Shown: positions 24,745-35,600 of the stretch, one piece after another
Position numbering within the stretch: the first letter of the stretch is position 1
Layout: every line of letters begins with the position of its first letter
Assembly: GCF_007745175.1 (NCBI RefSeq)
Contig: NZ_CP036271.1
Coordinates: 5,840,314 to 5,904,313, forward strand
Length of the DNA: 64,000 nucleotides
Origin: Caulifigura coniformis
GTDB taxonomy: Bacteria; Planctomycetota; Planctomycetia; Planctomycetales; Planctomycetaceae
Direction of reading: 5' to 3'
The notes under the pieces: generated by a model
Told to the model about the DNA's origin: nothing
Database searches by the model: none
What the model saw: only the letters and a program-made list of their open reading frames with translations
Made by a program: the position numbers and the translations under genes

Positions 24745-25881
24745 TTAGACCTTCTTCCAGCTGTGATCCTTGGCGCTGGAGATGACGGCGTCGCAGACCT
24801 TCTGGGTCTCGAGCGCGTCGCGGAACGTCGGATGGCACGGCTCGCCGCTGCCGAGCGAATACAGGAAGTCGGCCACCTGGTGGACGAAGCTGTGCTCGTA
24901 TCCGATGGCGAGTCCGGGCACCCACCATTTGCCCATGTAAGGATGGTCGCCGTCGGTGATGTGGACCGACTTCCAGCCGCGGGTCGCTCCTTCGTTGGAG
25001 TATTCGAAGATCTCCAGCCGGTGCAGGTCGTGGAGGTCCCACTTCAGCGAGCCCTTCTCGCCGTTGATTTCGAAGGTGTACAGCGCCTTGTGGCCGCGGG
25101 CGTAGCGGGTCGATTCGAACAGCCCGAGTGAGCCGTTCTGGAAATGGCACAGGAACGAGCAGGCGTCGTCGATCGTCACCTTCTCGGTCTTGCCCGTCAG
25201 GGCGTGCTTGCGCTCCTTCACGAACACTTCAGTCATGGCGCTGACGTCGGCGATCCCGCCGTTGAGCCAGAGGGCCGTATCGATGCAGTGGGCCAGCAGG
25301 TCGCCTGTGACTCCCGAGCCGGCGGCCGCGGCGTCCAGGCGCCACAGTCCCGCTCCGCCCTGCGGCAGTTCGGCCGAGATCGTCCAGTCCTGCAGGAAGT
25401 TGGCCCGGTAGTGGAAGATGCGGCCGAGACGGCCTTCATCAATCAGCTTCTTGGCGAACGTCACGGCCGGGATGCGGCGGTAGTTGTACCAGACGGTGTT
25501 GGCGACTTTCGCCTTCTCCACGGCCTGGCACATCTCTTCGCCTTCGGCCACGTTCATGGCGAGCGGCTTTTCACAGAGGATCATCTTGCCGGCCTTGGCG
25601 GCCGCGATCGAGATTTCCTTGTGCAGGTTGTTCGGGACGCAGATGTCGACCGCATCGATGTCTTTGCGTTCGAGCAGCTTCCGCCAGTCGGTTTCGATCG
25701 ATTCGTAGCCCCACTGGTCGGCGAAGGCCTTGATCTTCTCGGCGTCGCGGGCACAGGCCGCCTTGAGGACGGGCTTGAACGGAATGTCGGGGAAGAAATC
25801 GGCGACGCGCTTGTAGCCGTTGGTGTGGGCCCGGCCCATGAAGCCGTAACCGATCATGCCGAGGTTGAGCGCTTTCGCCAT
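24745..25881 (-). CDS. Gfo/Idh/MocA family oxidoreductase
   Basis: NAD(P)-dependent sugar or inositol dehydrogenase-like enzyme of 378 residues. The nucleotide-binding motif GYGFMG is at 11-16, and the EKP motif carrying the catalytic Lys is at 104-106 (LCEKPLAM). The C-terminal domain follows with [14 protein letters not shown] chose the ATG at 25881 because AGGA lies 9 bases upstream and the Rossmann fold begins right after it. There is no Tat signal, so it is cytoplasmic. Members oxidise sugars to 3-keto forms, the substrates of DUF1080 enzymes, but the DUF1080 gene here is 18 kb away. Confidence 0.9.
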   Translation of the reverse strand: MAKALNLGMIGYGFMGRAHTNGYKRVADFFPDIPFKPVLKAACARDAEKIKAFADQWGYESIETDWRKLLERKDIDAVDICVPNNLHKEISIAAAKAGKMILCEKPLAMNVAEGEEMCQAVEKAKVANTVWYNYRRIPAVTFAKKLIDEGRLGRIFHYRANFLQDWTISAELPQGGAGLWRLDAAAAGSGVTGDLLAHCIDTALWLNGGIADVSAMTEVFVKERKHALTGKTEKVTIDDACSFLCHFQNGSLGLFESTRYARGHKALYTFEINGEKGSLKWDLHDLHRLEIFEYSNEGATRGWKSVHITDGDHPYMGKWWVPGLAIGYEHSFVHQVADFLYSLGSGEPCHPTFRDALETQKVCDAVISSAKDHSWKKV

Positions 25882-26419
25882 CGCGGAAGTTCCTGTGCAG
25901 GTCGTCAAAAAGTGGGTGACTGGGAGGACTCGTCAATTTACGGACGCGACCACCCTTGCGGTAGCGAACAAAGGAGCCGTTGCGAGCCGATCCAGGAACG
26001 GTCGTGGGATGCGTCTAATGGCGATGCCGCTGACGCCGACCGCCAGGTCTCCTGCAGGGATTGGGACTCATGCTGGACGAATGGGCCCATCCTCTGTCCC
26101 CGCGCGCAACCGCTCCAGTCAGGATGAAAGGACTCGTCCGATGACGCTCATTTCAACGACGACAGCCCCCGACCGGTCGCCACGGGCTTTGCCCAAAAAC
26201 TGGGACAAGACCACAAGCTGTAGGGTCGGCTGTGCCGGCCGTGCTCCACGAGTTGCGTCCAATGTCATTGTTTTTGCTCAAAGCCGGTCGACACGCCCCG
26301 ATGCCGTAGCGGGATCTGTCGCGCTGACGCACAAATCGCGCAATGCTTGCAACAGTCACACAGATTCCCTGCGTTCGAGACACGTTCTGCGCAATGCTCA
26401 GCCCATGCCCGATCGCAAT
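25882..26419. other. intergenic region, nothing recognised
   Basis: About 540 bases between a gene reading away from it on the minus strand and the end of the membrane operon. Lower GC and many short frames on both strands, none with credible codon use or ribosome-binding site. It includes the promoter of the oxidoreductase. It may contain decayed sequence. Confidence 0.4.
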
Positions 26420-27313
26420 TCAGAACAGCCCGGTCCGCCGGCCCAGCGGGTCGATCAGCCACAGCCAGTCGTCGAACAGGAATTCGAAACGAATGGCGAG
26501 CAGGGCAATGCGGCCCATCACGGTGTATCCGAAGGCGGCGCCGAAGCAGATCATCAGCGTCCAGGTTCCGGCCCGCGCGATGCGGCCGATGGGGCCTTTG
26601 TGCTCGACGGAGAACAGGAAGTAAACCAGCGCACTCAGAACGCCGCCCACGATCAGGGCGTTGCGAATGGAATCGCCCAGGTGGAAGACCGGCTGCCCGC
26701 TGGCATCCGGAGTCATCACCACCAGCGGAAGCAGCGTGGCGCGAATCTGGCTGAGAAAATCGGCCTCGATGTATCCGATCAGGCGGACGCCAGCCGTCGT
26801 GCCAACGATGAAGGCCAGCGGCCAGCGGGCGATCCAGGCCCCCTTGGGCGAGAGACGCCAGATCAGCATGGCTCCCATGACCAGCGGCACGAAGTACAGC
26901 CACCAGAAATCCTCCCGCTCAGACGACAGCCCGGGCATCGCCGTCGCCTGCACGATTCCCGGCCAGAGCTTGCCGATCAGGTTGGGAATCAGCGTCGTCC
27001 ACAGCGCAACGACCATGTAATAAGCGGCCGAGACGCCGACGATGACCGCTTCCGCAAAGCGGTAGAACGGGTTGTCGCGATACAGGTACGACATGATGCA
27101 GAGGGTGAACAGCGCCGCCACCCACACGCCGATGGTGCGGCCCGGGCTGAACTCTGCGGCGCCGGCCACGAAGTCGACCGGTGCGGCCCGCATCCAGACG
27201 CCATTCGGAGCTTCCGCCACATAGACCGTGCCGGCCCCAAGCGTGGCGCGGTAGAGCAGCCATCCGGCGAACAGCAGTCCGACAATCGGCCAGAATTTTG
27301 ATGAACCGTTCAC
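26420..27313 (-). CDS. multi-pass membrane protein, unknown (operon gene 3)
   Basis: 297 residues with about seven or eight hydrophobic segments, the first at 7-25 (FWPIVGLLFAGWLLYRATL), others near 60-75, 90-107, 140-152, 163-180, 215-235 and 248-270. No known family or catalytic motif was recognised. Its ATG overlaps the stop of the preceding gene by ATGA, so the two are translationally coupled. It is last in a three-gene operon of membrane proteins. Confidence 0.75.
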   Translation of the reverse strand: MNGSSKFWPIVGLLFAGWLLYRATLGAGTVYVAEAPNGVWMRAAPVDFVAGAAEFSPGRTIGVWVAALFTLCIMSYLYRDNPFYRFAEAVIVGVSAAYYMVVALWTTLIPNLIGKLWPGIVQATAMPGLSSEREDFWWLYFVPLVMGAMLIWRLSPKGAWIARWPLAFIVGTTAGVRLIGYIEADFLSQIRATLLPLVVMTPDASGQPVFHLGDSIRNALIVGGVLSALVYFLFSVEHKGPIGRIARAGTWTLMICFGAAFGYTVMGRIALLAIRFEFLFDDWLWLIDPLGRRTGLF

Positions 27314-28194
27314 GCGGCGGCTCCTCTCCGCGATCGCTGAAGGAAGAATGCGACGTTGCCGAGAATGATCAGGGCGATCATGAGCAGGTGGGCGACCGAC
27401 TGCGGTCCCATGCGGCGGAGCGCCTCCTGGTACTTGGCGGGCGTCGGCCGGCCCTTGTCCGCGTCGTACTTCTGATTGACGAGCGCCTCATACTCGGCCG
27501 CTCCCTTGATCGCTCCCAGCAGTCCCGGGAGCTGCTCAGGGATATAGGGGTAGAGGAGGGCCGCCTGGACCCCGGTGCAGCCCGCGACAATGCGGTTTTT
27601 CAGCTGTTCGACCGGCGTGCTGGCGTACTGGATCCACTCCTTCGCCCCCGGATAGCCGGCGCTGACGTTGATGATGAGCTTCATCGATTTGATGTCGGTG
27701 AGGTTCCGGCACATCGGAATCTGGTCGATGTTCGTTCCGCGGGCGTCGGTCGAGTAGAGCGTCTTGAGATTGGAGATGATGACCTTGATGACCCCTTCAT
27801 AGCCGGGCTTGAAGCCGAGGTTCACGTAGTCTTCGCCGTAGGTCATGGCGGGAAAATCGCGGACGATGACCCGTTCAATGGCGTCGTCGATCATCTGCGG
27901 TCCGGCCGGCCAAAGCGTCATGAAATAAATCTTCAGCTTCTTTTCGCAGCAATGGCGGACGAACGCGGTGGCCATCGGTTCGAGTTCGCCCTTGCTGGGG
28001 GGATCGAAGTCCATCGCAATCAGGACCGGGTCGCCCGGCTGCAGCTCTTCGATCATCTGGAAGCACTGTTCCGAGAGTGCCGAGGATGACTCGGGGAACT
28101 GAAGGCCGAACAGCACGGGAATCGCGACGGACAATCCCATGGCGAGAAAGATCCAGCGACGATCGAGCGCATTCAGCCGTTCCGCAAACGACAC
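27310..28194 (-). CDS. membrane-anchored extracytoplasmic protein, unknown (operon gene 2)
   Basis: 294 residues from a GTG at 28194, three bases after the upstream gene's stop. A signal anchor (about 14-32) and a C-terminal membrane segment (about 267-285, LLMIALIILGNVAFFL) bracket a domain of about 230 residues. This domain has alternating strands and helices (PVLIAMDFDPPSKGELEPMA, LKIYFMTLWPAGPQMID, KSMKLIINVSAGYPGAKEWI) that look like a Rossmann-type alpha/beta fold. Cys pairs (RHCCEKK) occur. No family was recognised. Confidence 0.75.
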   Translation of the reverse strand: MSFAERLNALDRRWIFLAMGLSVAIPVLFGLQFPESSSALSEQCFQMIEELQPGDPVLIAMDFDPPSKGELEPMATAFVRHCCEKKLKIYFMTLWPAGPQMIDDAIERVIVRDFPAMTYGEDYVNLGFKPGYEGVIKVIISNLKTLYSTDARGTNIDQIPMCRNLTDIKSMKLIINVSAGYPGAKEWIQYASTPVEQLKNRIVAGCTGVQAALLYPYIPEQLPGLLGAIKGAAEYEALVNQKYDADKGRPTPAKYQEALRRMGPQSVAHLLMIALIILGNVAFFLQRSRRGAAA

Positions 28195-28197
28195 AGT

Positions 28198-30012
28198 TCA
28201 ATCCTTTCCGCCGATGTGCGAACGATCGATCCCGAGGAGGATTTTCAGCGACGTCGAAGCGATGCCCAGGGCGATGCCGATCATGATCGCGCGGTTGCCC
28301 GCCGAGTTGAACACCCGCATGATGTCGACCGACAGGTTCTCGAGCCTGAGTGGGCTTTCTCTGGGCAGCCAGGCGGTCGCCAGCGAGCCGACGTAGGTCC
28401 GGCCGAGCAGAATGATGAAAGCCGTCCCCAGCAGCAGGATGGCTTCGACGTTCTTGGCGCGGAAGGCACGGAAGGCGGCCGAGGCGACGTAGAACGCGAG
28501 GAGTGCGAACATCATCGACTGGATTGGCTGGAAGATGTATTCGAACAGCCACCAGAACCGGCTTCCCTGCTGGTTGAACTCTCCGGACCAGGCGTATTTC
28601 ACCTCGTGCGCCGTGAAGAACAGCCGGGCCACGGCCGCCTGCCAGGTGCGTTCAACCTCATAGTCCTTCAGGAGGAACTGTCTCTGGGCGGGAGTGAGCC
28701 GGCCGGACATCGCCAGCTCGTCGAAGATCTGGCGGTTTCTCTGTCCGATTGTGGGGAGTTTCTGCTGGAACTCGGAAATCGCCGCGGACTGGCTGCCCGT
28801 GAGGGGGCCGGCCGCCTTGAGCGCCGTTTCGAGAGCGGTCCAGTCATGTGTCTGGGCCTTCACGAACGCCGTGATCGCCTGTTTCTGGGCTGGATTGAGC
28901 TCGACGGCAGGCGCGGCGGGGATGACAGGATCGAGATCGGCGACTCCGGAATCGCGTTCGGCCACCAGTTCGCAGGCCGACTTCGCGCCAGGGGCGGAAA
29001 CGCCGGCTGTGTTGATCGTGGCGATGAGGTCTTCGGAGAAGTCCTTCGAGGCGATGCGGGCAATGGCCTTCTGCTGGTCCTCGTTCAGCGGGCCATCCGC
29101 TGTCAGCGACGCTTGGAAGGCCGCCAGTTGTTCGGCACCCATCGGGTACGCGATGCGGGATCGCAGGGAGCCGAGCGCCAAGGCGGTCCGGTCCGCCATC
29201 GACATGGGGCCAGTCCACTGGATGGTGGAGTCTGAGAGGACCGCCCGGGAAGCCAGCGCGGGGGGCAATTCGAACCCGGGAGGAGGCGTCGCCTCGGCGA
29301 CGGAGAACTTCCGGTTCGATTTCTCCGCGAGGTTGTCCGCAGCCTGTCGAAATGGCTCCGACTCCGGAGCAAGTTGGGCCAACTCGGTTTTCTCCACATC
29401 GCTCAAGACGCCCTTGAAGGACAGAGCCTGATGATCGGGCCGATAGGCAAGTCGCCCCCGAAATGCGGGCGGCGGGACGGCGAGCCCGGCCAGCTTCTCA
29501 ATCGAACACTGCCAGTCGAGCGTGGGTTGAACTTCCGAAAGGTCGGCGACCTGAGAAGGTGTCAGCCATCCCGCAACACGCAGGCCGGCGTCGGTGAACG
29601 TGACCTGGCGGCGGACGGAGGGAGGAAGTTGTTCGGATCGGACGTCGTCGGAGATTGCGGCGTCGATCGTGACGGCAGGGAGCTGGTCGACCGGGAGAGG
29701 AGCGAAAGATTCCCCGTAGAACTCCTGGTTCTGGGCGGGACGGACGCCGAGCTTCAGGACTCCGACGGTCAGTGTGATGACGAACGCCACGAGCGTGACA
29801 AGCGCATAGCCCCATCCGCGCCGACGCGCGCTGATCTTCTTGAGTTGTGAACCGACGAGATTCGCGCCGCCGAGAATGAAGGCGATGCCGGCGAGAAGGT
29901 CGAACCAGATCAGGGCCTTTTCGCCCCAGGATTCGGCGGCCGGAACGAACGCCGAGCAGACGAGCACGAAGCCCACGATGGCCGTGATCAGCAACGGTAC
30001 TGTGCGCTTCAT
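28198..30012 (-). CDS. large membrane protein with helical periplasmic domain, unknown (operon gene 1)
   Basis: 604 residues from the ATG at 30012 (a TTG at 30024 is possible). Three N-terminal hydrophobic segments (about 4-24, 34-52, 68-86) precede a long soluble part (about 95-440) rich in Ala, Gln and Pro. That part repeats units of the kind LTPSQVADLSE, LSDVEKTELAQL, LNEDQQKAIARIA and LNPAQKQAITAFV. Membrane segments return at about 470-600 (FWWLFEYIFQPIQSMMFALL and later). The repeated L-[ST/N]-x-x-Q/E motif suggests a helical tandem-repeat domain. It leads the three-gene operon. Confidence 0.75.
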   Translation of the reverse strand: MKRTVPLLITAIVGFVLVCSAFVPAAESWGEKALIWFDLLAGIAFILGGANLVGSQLKKISARRRGWGYALVTLVAFVITLTVGVLKLGVRPAQNQEFYGESFAPLPVDQLPAVTIDAAISDDVRSEQLPPSVRRQVTFTDAGLRVAGWLTPSQVADLSEVQPTLDWQCSIEKLAGLAVPPPAFRGRLAYRPDHQALSFKGVLSDVEKTELAQLAPESEPFRQAADNLAEKSNRKFSVAEATPPPGFELPPALASRAVLSDSTIQWTGPMSMADRTALALGSLRSRIAYPMGAEQLAAFQASLTADGPLNEDQQKAIARIASKDFSEDLIATINTAGVSAPGAKSACELVAERDSGVADLDPVIPAAPAVELNPAQKQAITAFVKAQTHDWTALETALKAAGPLTGSQSAAISEFQQKLPTIGQRNRQIFDELAMSGRLTPAQRQFLLKDYEVERTWQAAVARLFFTAHEVKYAWSGEFNQQGSRFWWLFEYIFQPIQSMMFALLAFYVASAAFRAFRAKNVEAILLLGTAFIILLGRTYVGSLATAWLPRESPLRLENLSVDIMRVFNSAGNRAIMIGIALGIASTSLKILLGIDRSHIGGKD

Positions 30013-30190
30013 CCTGAATCGCAAATCGTGGAGGGACGACGGGCCAGAGGCCGAGGCGTGGGGAGTTTAGAGGACGCGCGGGTTGGGGTGTAGGCTGATT
30101 GCGCGCGCCACAGGAGAACCACGGAAGAAACGGAAGAAGGGCGGATTGAGGTCGTCGGTGTCAGGCAGCGGGAAGAAGCAGGGTCTTCTG

Positions 30191-30667
30191 TCAGGCGGCG
30201 GCGAGCATTTTTGTCGCGGTCCACAGGACTAGGCCGACGACGCCGCCGGCGAAGAGGTCGTCAGCCATGATGCCCCAGCCGCCGGGCATGCGTTCCAGGA
30301 CGCGGATTGGCCACGGCTTGGAGATGTCGAGAATGCGGAAGAGGATGAAGCCGGCGAGCGCGGTCCACCAGGTCCAGGGGACAATGCAGTAGATGAGGAG
30401 GACGGCCGCGATTTCATCGAGGACGACCGAGCCGGGGTCTTTCACGGCCAGGATCCGCGTCGCCTGATGGCAGATCCAGACGCCGAAGCAGGTGACGACG
30501 ATCACCATCGCGAGGTACGCGAGCGGCTGCGGGAGGAGCTCCTTCAAAGGCCATGCAAGGAGCACAGCGCCGAGAGAGCCGGCCGTTCCGGGGCCAATGC
30601 GTGACCAGCCGAGCCCGCAGCCCTGCGCGAGGAACAGAATGACCCGATCGGCGAGTGTCGGCGGCAC
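30191..30667 (-). CDS. pgpA: phosphatidylglycerophosphatase A
   Basis: Dephosphorylates phosphatidylglycerophosphate in the membrane to make phosphatidylglycerol. 158 residues, normal length. Family marks are GPGTAGSLGA (about 26-35), VLDEIAAVL (81-89), FRILDISKPWPI (110-121) and GGWGIMADDLFAG (128-140), which hold the acidic metal-binding residues. Three or four membrane segments are visible. It starts 3 bases after the stop of the FHA-phosphatase gene, so the two are cotranscribed. Confidence 0.92.
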   Translation of the reverse strand: MPPTLADRVILFLAQGCGLGWSRIGPGTAGSLGAVLLAWPLKELLPQPLAYLAMVIVVTCFGVWICHQATRILAVKDPGSVVLDEIAAVLLIYCIVPWTWWTALAGFILFRILDISKPWPIRVLERMPGGWGIMADDLFAGGVVGLVLWTATKMLAAA

Positions 30668-30670
30668 GCC

Positions 30671-32371
30671 TTACGTCCTTGTCGGCATGACGTCCGTCGT
30701 GGCGTCACCCTGGAGGCGGCCGAAGACCATCAGCGTGATGTCATCGTTCTGCGGTCGGCCGTTGGCGTGTTTCCGGACATCGCTGCGAATGGTGTTGCCG
30801 AGTTCGACCACGTCGGCGCTCGAAGCGCTGACGACTTTCTTCAAACGCTCGATGGAGTACAGGTCGCTGTCGTAGTTCATCGCTTCGCTGACGCCATCGG
30901 TGTACACGACGACCGATTCGCCGGGCAGGATGGGACGCTCGAGCAGGGTGTAGTCCATATCTTCGATGACGCCGAGCGGCACGCCGACAGCCTTGTCGTC
31001 GAATTCCTCGATGGAGCCGTCGATCTTCCGGACCATCGGCGACATGTGGCCGGCGTTGGCGAGCGAGATCGTGTGGTTGATGGTATCGAGGATGATCAGC
31101 ACGAAGGTGACGAAGCGGCCCTCGACGGCCTTCGCACACATGTGATTGTTGATGCGGGCGACGGCGAGGTCGGGCTGGGTGACGAACTCGACCGTAGTGC
31201 GGACGGCGCTCGACAGCCGGGACATGACGAGTGAGGCCGGCACGCCTTTTCCGGCGACGTCGCCGAACGCGAGGCAGATCTTGCCCCCGGCGAGAGGGAT
31301 GATGTCGTAGTAGTCGCCACCGACGGCCTGGGCCGCTTCATACGCGGCGTAGAACGCATATCCGGGGATGGACGGATAGCAATCGGGCAGGAGTGCGCGT
31401 TGCACTCCGGCCGCAATATTCATTTCGCTGTCCTGCTTCTGCTTTTCGACGTACGAGGCGAGCAGCCGCGCGCTTTCATACGACAGGGCGGCCTGGCCGG
31501 CGACGGCGAGGAGGATTTCCAGGTCGTCCTTGCGGAAGGTGGCGAGGGGGTTCTGGGTGTCGATGTGGATAACGCCCATGACCTCGTTGGCGAGGCTGAG
31601 CAGCGGAACGCACATCATCGAACGGATCGACAGCGACGAGATCGATTCGGCCGCCTGGAAGCGGGCATCGCTGCCGGCATCGGCAGAGAGAATCGCCTTC
31701 TTTTCGTCCATGACCGCCTGCAGGACGGTGCGGCTGAGCTTGACGGTCTCGTCGGAGTCGCCGCGGCGATGCTTCATCGCGCGGGGCACCATTTTTCCGT
31801 CGGATTCGTTCTTCAGCAGGATGCAGCCCCGGTCGGCGCCGGGGAAAATGGAGAAGAGCGAATCGAGAATCCTGGGGAGCATTTTCTCGATGCTGACCGT
31901 TCCGGCGAGGGAGCGGCTGATCTCGAGGATGCCCTTCAGCTTGGCCTCAGGTTGCACATCGAGCAGGCCGAAGCCGGCGGAGGCCGGGGCCGCACCCATG
32001 ATGGTGGCGCCGGCGTCGTCGTTCCCGATCTCGACTGCGGGCTCGTCTTCGAGCGGAGCGAGCGGGCGGCTTTTCGCGGCGGGCTGATCGGCTTCGAAGC
32101 GGGTGAGCAGCGGTCCGAATTTCACGCGGTCGTCGTGCTGGAGCGTGACCGCGCCGCTGATCCGCTGGCCGTTGACGAACGTGCCGTTTCCGCTGCCGAG
32201 ATCTTCGAGAACGATCGTGGAGCCGTTCCGGCGGAGGCGGGCGTGCTTCCGCGAGATCATGTTGGAATCGAGATGGATCTCGCATTCCGGAAGTCGGCCG
32301 ACAACGACCTCATTGACGTCCAGTTCGAACGCCTTGCTTTCGCCGCCGGTCAGGAGCAGGAGTCTCGCCAT
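30671..32371 (-). CDS. FHA-GAF-SpoIIE (PP2C-like) phosphatase
   Basis: Signalling phosphatase of 566 residues with no membrane segment. Domains in order: FHA (about 20-95; [20 protein letters not shown] and [10 protein letters not shown] bind phosphothreonine), GAF (about 150-320), and a SpoIIE/RsbU-type PP2C domain (about 345-555; [38 protein letters not shown] and NDDITLMVF carry the metal Asp residues). It would dephosphorylate an anti-sigma-factor antagonist in a partner-switching pathway in response to phosphorylated partners and a GAF ligand. No antagonist or anti-sigma gene is adjacent. It is upstream of and cotranscribed with pgpA. Confidence 0.92.
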   Translation of the reverse strand: MARLLLLTGGESKAFELDVNEVVVGRLPECEIHLDSNMISRKHARLRRNGSTIVLEDLGSGNGTFVNGQRISGAVTLQHDDRVKFGPLLTRFEADQPAAKSRPLAPLEDEPAVEIGNDDAGATIMGAAPASAGFGLLDVQPEAKLKGILEISRSLAGTVSIEKMLPRILDSLFSIFPGADRGCILLKNESDGKMVPRAMKHRRGDSDETVKLSRTVLQAVMDEKKAILSADAGSDARFQAAESISSLSIRSMMCVPLLSLANEVMGVIHIDTQNPLATFRKDDLEILLAVAGQAALSYESARLLASYVEKQKQDSEMNIAAGVQRALLPDCYPSIPGYAFYAAYEAAQAVGGDYYDIIPLAGGKICLAFGDVAGKGVPASLVMSRLSSAVRTTVEFVTQPDLAVARINNHMCAKAVEGRFVTFVLIILDTINHTISLANAGHMSPMVRKIDGSIEEFDDKAVGVPLGVIEDMDYTLLERPILPGESVVVYTDGVSEAMNYDSDLYSIERLKKVVSASSADVVELGNTIRSDVRKHANGRPQNDDITLMVFGRLQGDATTDVMPTRT

Positions 32372-32653
32372 GGCTGCTGAAATTACCTTCTGCCCTGTGC
32401 CAGCCCGGCCGGAAAACGGCCGAAATTCGGAATTGGGCCTCGGCGAGGAGTCTAGCGGGTGTGGAACGGAAATGCGCCGTTGGTCGCAGGTGACGCGAAC
32501 GGCCCGAAACGACGAAACCTGAGGCCGTTTTCAGGGTTTTTGAGCGACCGGACGGGCCTTCCGCACAGGACCCGCATTGCCCTGTTTTTTTCATCCGGCT
32601 TATCATCCCGCCCGAATTCCCCCGGGCTTTCCTTTAGATGACTGTCTCGCAGC
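32372..32653. promoter_or_regulatory. divergent promoter region
   Basis: 282 bases between the divergent phosphatase and PVC-type dehydrogenase genes; it must carry promoters in both directions. No strong sigma-70 box pair or operator palindrome could be picked out by eye. Confidence 0.4.
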
Positions 32654-35600
32654 ATGAAGCTCAGGACAAATCACCGCGCCCGTCCTCTGTCGCCTGGACC
32701 GCGGACGGGTTCCAACCTCCGTCGGCGGATTCTGGCGTCCCTGCTCGCGATCAGCCTCGCGCCGAACGCTGCGCGGGCGGATGACTCGCTCGGAGTCCGT
32801 GTGCCGGAGGGATTCAAGGTTTCGCTGTACGCCGACAATGAACTGGCGAGCGACATCTTCTCGATGACGATCGATTCGCTGGGGCGCGTGGTCGTCAGCG
32901 GACCGGGATATGTGCGAATCCTGATCGACAAGGACGGGGATGGCCGGGCCGACTCATTCGAGCAGCTGGCCGATGGTCCCGCGAGCGGCGCCCAGGGGAT
33001 GGTGTTTCATGGTCGCGACCTGATCTGCACGGGTGACCAGGGGCTGTTGCGCTTTCGGGATGCGAACGGCGATGACCGGGCGGACGGACCTCCGGAACTG
33101 TTCCTGAAGGTGCGGGCCGGCGGCGAGCATGATGCCCACGCGATCCGGCGCGGACCCGATGGCTGGTGGTACCTGATCAGCGGCAACACGGCCCAGATCG
33201 ACGAAAGCTACGTGGCCCTGGCGTCGTCGCCGGTCAGGCATCCGAGGCATGGGACCGTGATGCGATTCAAGCCGGACCTGACGGCCGGCGAGGTGTTCGC
33301 TCACGGGTATCGCAACGCGTACGACTTCGATTTCAACGCCGACGGCGATCTGCTGACGTTCGATAGCGACGGAGAGCGGGAAATCTCCCTGCCGGCCTAC
33401 CAGCCGACGCGGGTCTTTCACGCGGCGCCGGGATCGCATGCGGGCTGGCTGAGCGATCACTGGAAACGGCCCGGTGATTTTTTCGACATGCCGCCGGTGC
33501 TGGCGGAATTCGGGCGCGGGTCGCCGACGGGAGTCGTCTGCTACCAACACACGCAGTTCCCGGCGCCCTATCGCGGCGCGCTGTTCGTCCTCGACTGGAC
33601 GTTCGGCCGAATCTTCGCGCTGCCGGCAGCCCGGCAGGGAAGCGCGCCGGGAACGACGGAGCCAATCGCATTTCTGACGACGGTCGGCGAACACGGCTTT
33701 GCCCCGACGGATGCGGAAGTCGGTCCGGATGGAGCCCTGTACGTGTCCGTGGGAGGGCGTGGGACGCGAGGAGGCGTCTACCGAATCGAGTCCACCGCGC
33801 GAACGGCCGCGCCGTTGCCGGTGGATCGAGTGCTGGCGTGCGTCGACTCCCCGCAGCCGCTTGCGGCCTGGTCGCGTGCGAAGTGGGAGCCGACGGCCGA
33901 TCTCGTGGGAGCCGGGGCCTTCCAGAAGCTGGCCGCTGACGAGCGGGAGACCGTCGCCCGGCGCGTGCGGGCGATCGAAATCCTGACGGAGCGCTTCAAG
34001 GGGCTCGACCCGCAGATGGCGGGACGGCTGGCAGTCTCGCCGCAGCCTGCCATTCGGGCGCGGCTGGCATGGTCGCTCGGACGAACCCGGCCGGACGATC
34101 CCTCGGTGCCGCTGCTGCAGACGTTGCTGCGGGATCGTGATGCGTTTGTTCAGCGGGCGGCCCTGGAGGCCGCACTCTGCAGCGACAACGCGACGCTGGA
34201 TGAACTGGCCGTCGCCGTGGGACAGACGCTGGCCTCGCCAGATCGCTACGTGAGAATGGCGGCCGTACGGGTGATGGCCCGGATGTCGCGGAATGGCTAT
34301 GCGAAGGCGTCGACGGCGGCGCTCGAGCGCGGAGCTGCGACCGGCATCGGGGTGGCGATGGCGTATTCCCAGCGGCATCCCGGATACCAGAAGTATCCGG
34401 TCGATATTGCGCGGCGAATCCTGGAATCGAACGCGACAGCGGCGCTCAAGCTCGAGGCGGCCCGGCTGATGCAGATCGGGCTGGGAGACGTCGGCGCGAG
34501 GGGCGAAGAGCTGCCTGAGGCGTTCGAGGGATACACAAGCCGCGTTGACCTCTCCCCGAGTGTCGAAGAGCTGGCGGTGGCGACCCGGGCTGTATCCGGA
34601 GTTTTCCCGTCAGGGGATCTGCTCCTCGACCAGGAACTGGGCCGCGTGATCGCGATGCTGCAGCCGAACGATCACGAACTCCTCACCAAGGTGGTGAAGC
34701 GGATCAATGCGGAGTCGAACCCGGTCGAAGACATCCACTGGCTGCTCGTTGCGGCCCGGATCAACGCGCCGCGCGACGCGGAATCCCGAACCGCACTGGC
34801 GACTGCGCTCCTGCAGCTGGAAGCGAAGATCGCGGCCCGGTCGCTGTTGATCGACACGCACTGGGACGAACAGGTCGCCGAAATCTACACGGCGCTCGTC
34901 GAACGCGACGAAGAGCTGCCTGTTGCGATCCTGAAAAATCCGACGTTCGGCCGGCCGGCGCACATCCAGTACGTCGCGGCCCTGCCGCTGGATCATCTGC
35001 ACGAAGCGATTGCGGCCTTCGTCAAGAAGATCAACAGCGACGTGGATTACGCCTGGAACGGCGATGTGGTGTTCCTCCTGTCGCGCTCGGAAGACGCGGA
35101 AGTGCAGAAGCTTGTGCGTTCGAAGTTCGAGGACCAGTCGCTGCGGGGAGCGGTGCTGCTTTCGATTGCGGACCAGGGGGTGGAATCGGACCGCCCCTAT
35201 TTCGTCGCCGCGCTGGAGAACACGGCCGAGGAGATCCTCGATGTCTCGCTCGATTGCCTGGCAGCGCTTCCGCCGAACCAGGAGGCCGACGAACAGATCG
35301 CCCTGGTGAAAGTGTTACGGCGGCTGGGAGACGGGCGGCAGGAGCGGAAGTTGCGAAGCAAGATCATGGGCCGTCTGGCTGCCAACCTCGGCGTCGAGTT
35401 CGAGGCGTCCGAAGACGGGCAGGGACCGAAGCCGGCCCAGCAGTGGGCTTCGTATGTTGAAGAGAAATTCCCGGCGCAGTTCGCACTCCACTCGGGCCAA
35501 TCTGCGGAGGGGGCGAGCCTGCACGAAACACTCGGTCAGGTGGAGTGGCCCAACGGCGACCCGGGACGCGGGCGCAAACTGTTCGAAAGCCGGCAGTGCA

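Noticed and set aside
25900-26400. Possible gene in the gap before the membrane operon
   Set aside because: Several short frames exist on both strands, but none has a good start site, consistent codon use or a recognisable motif.
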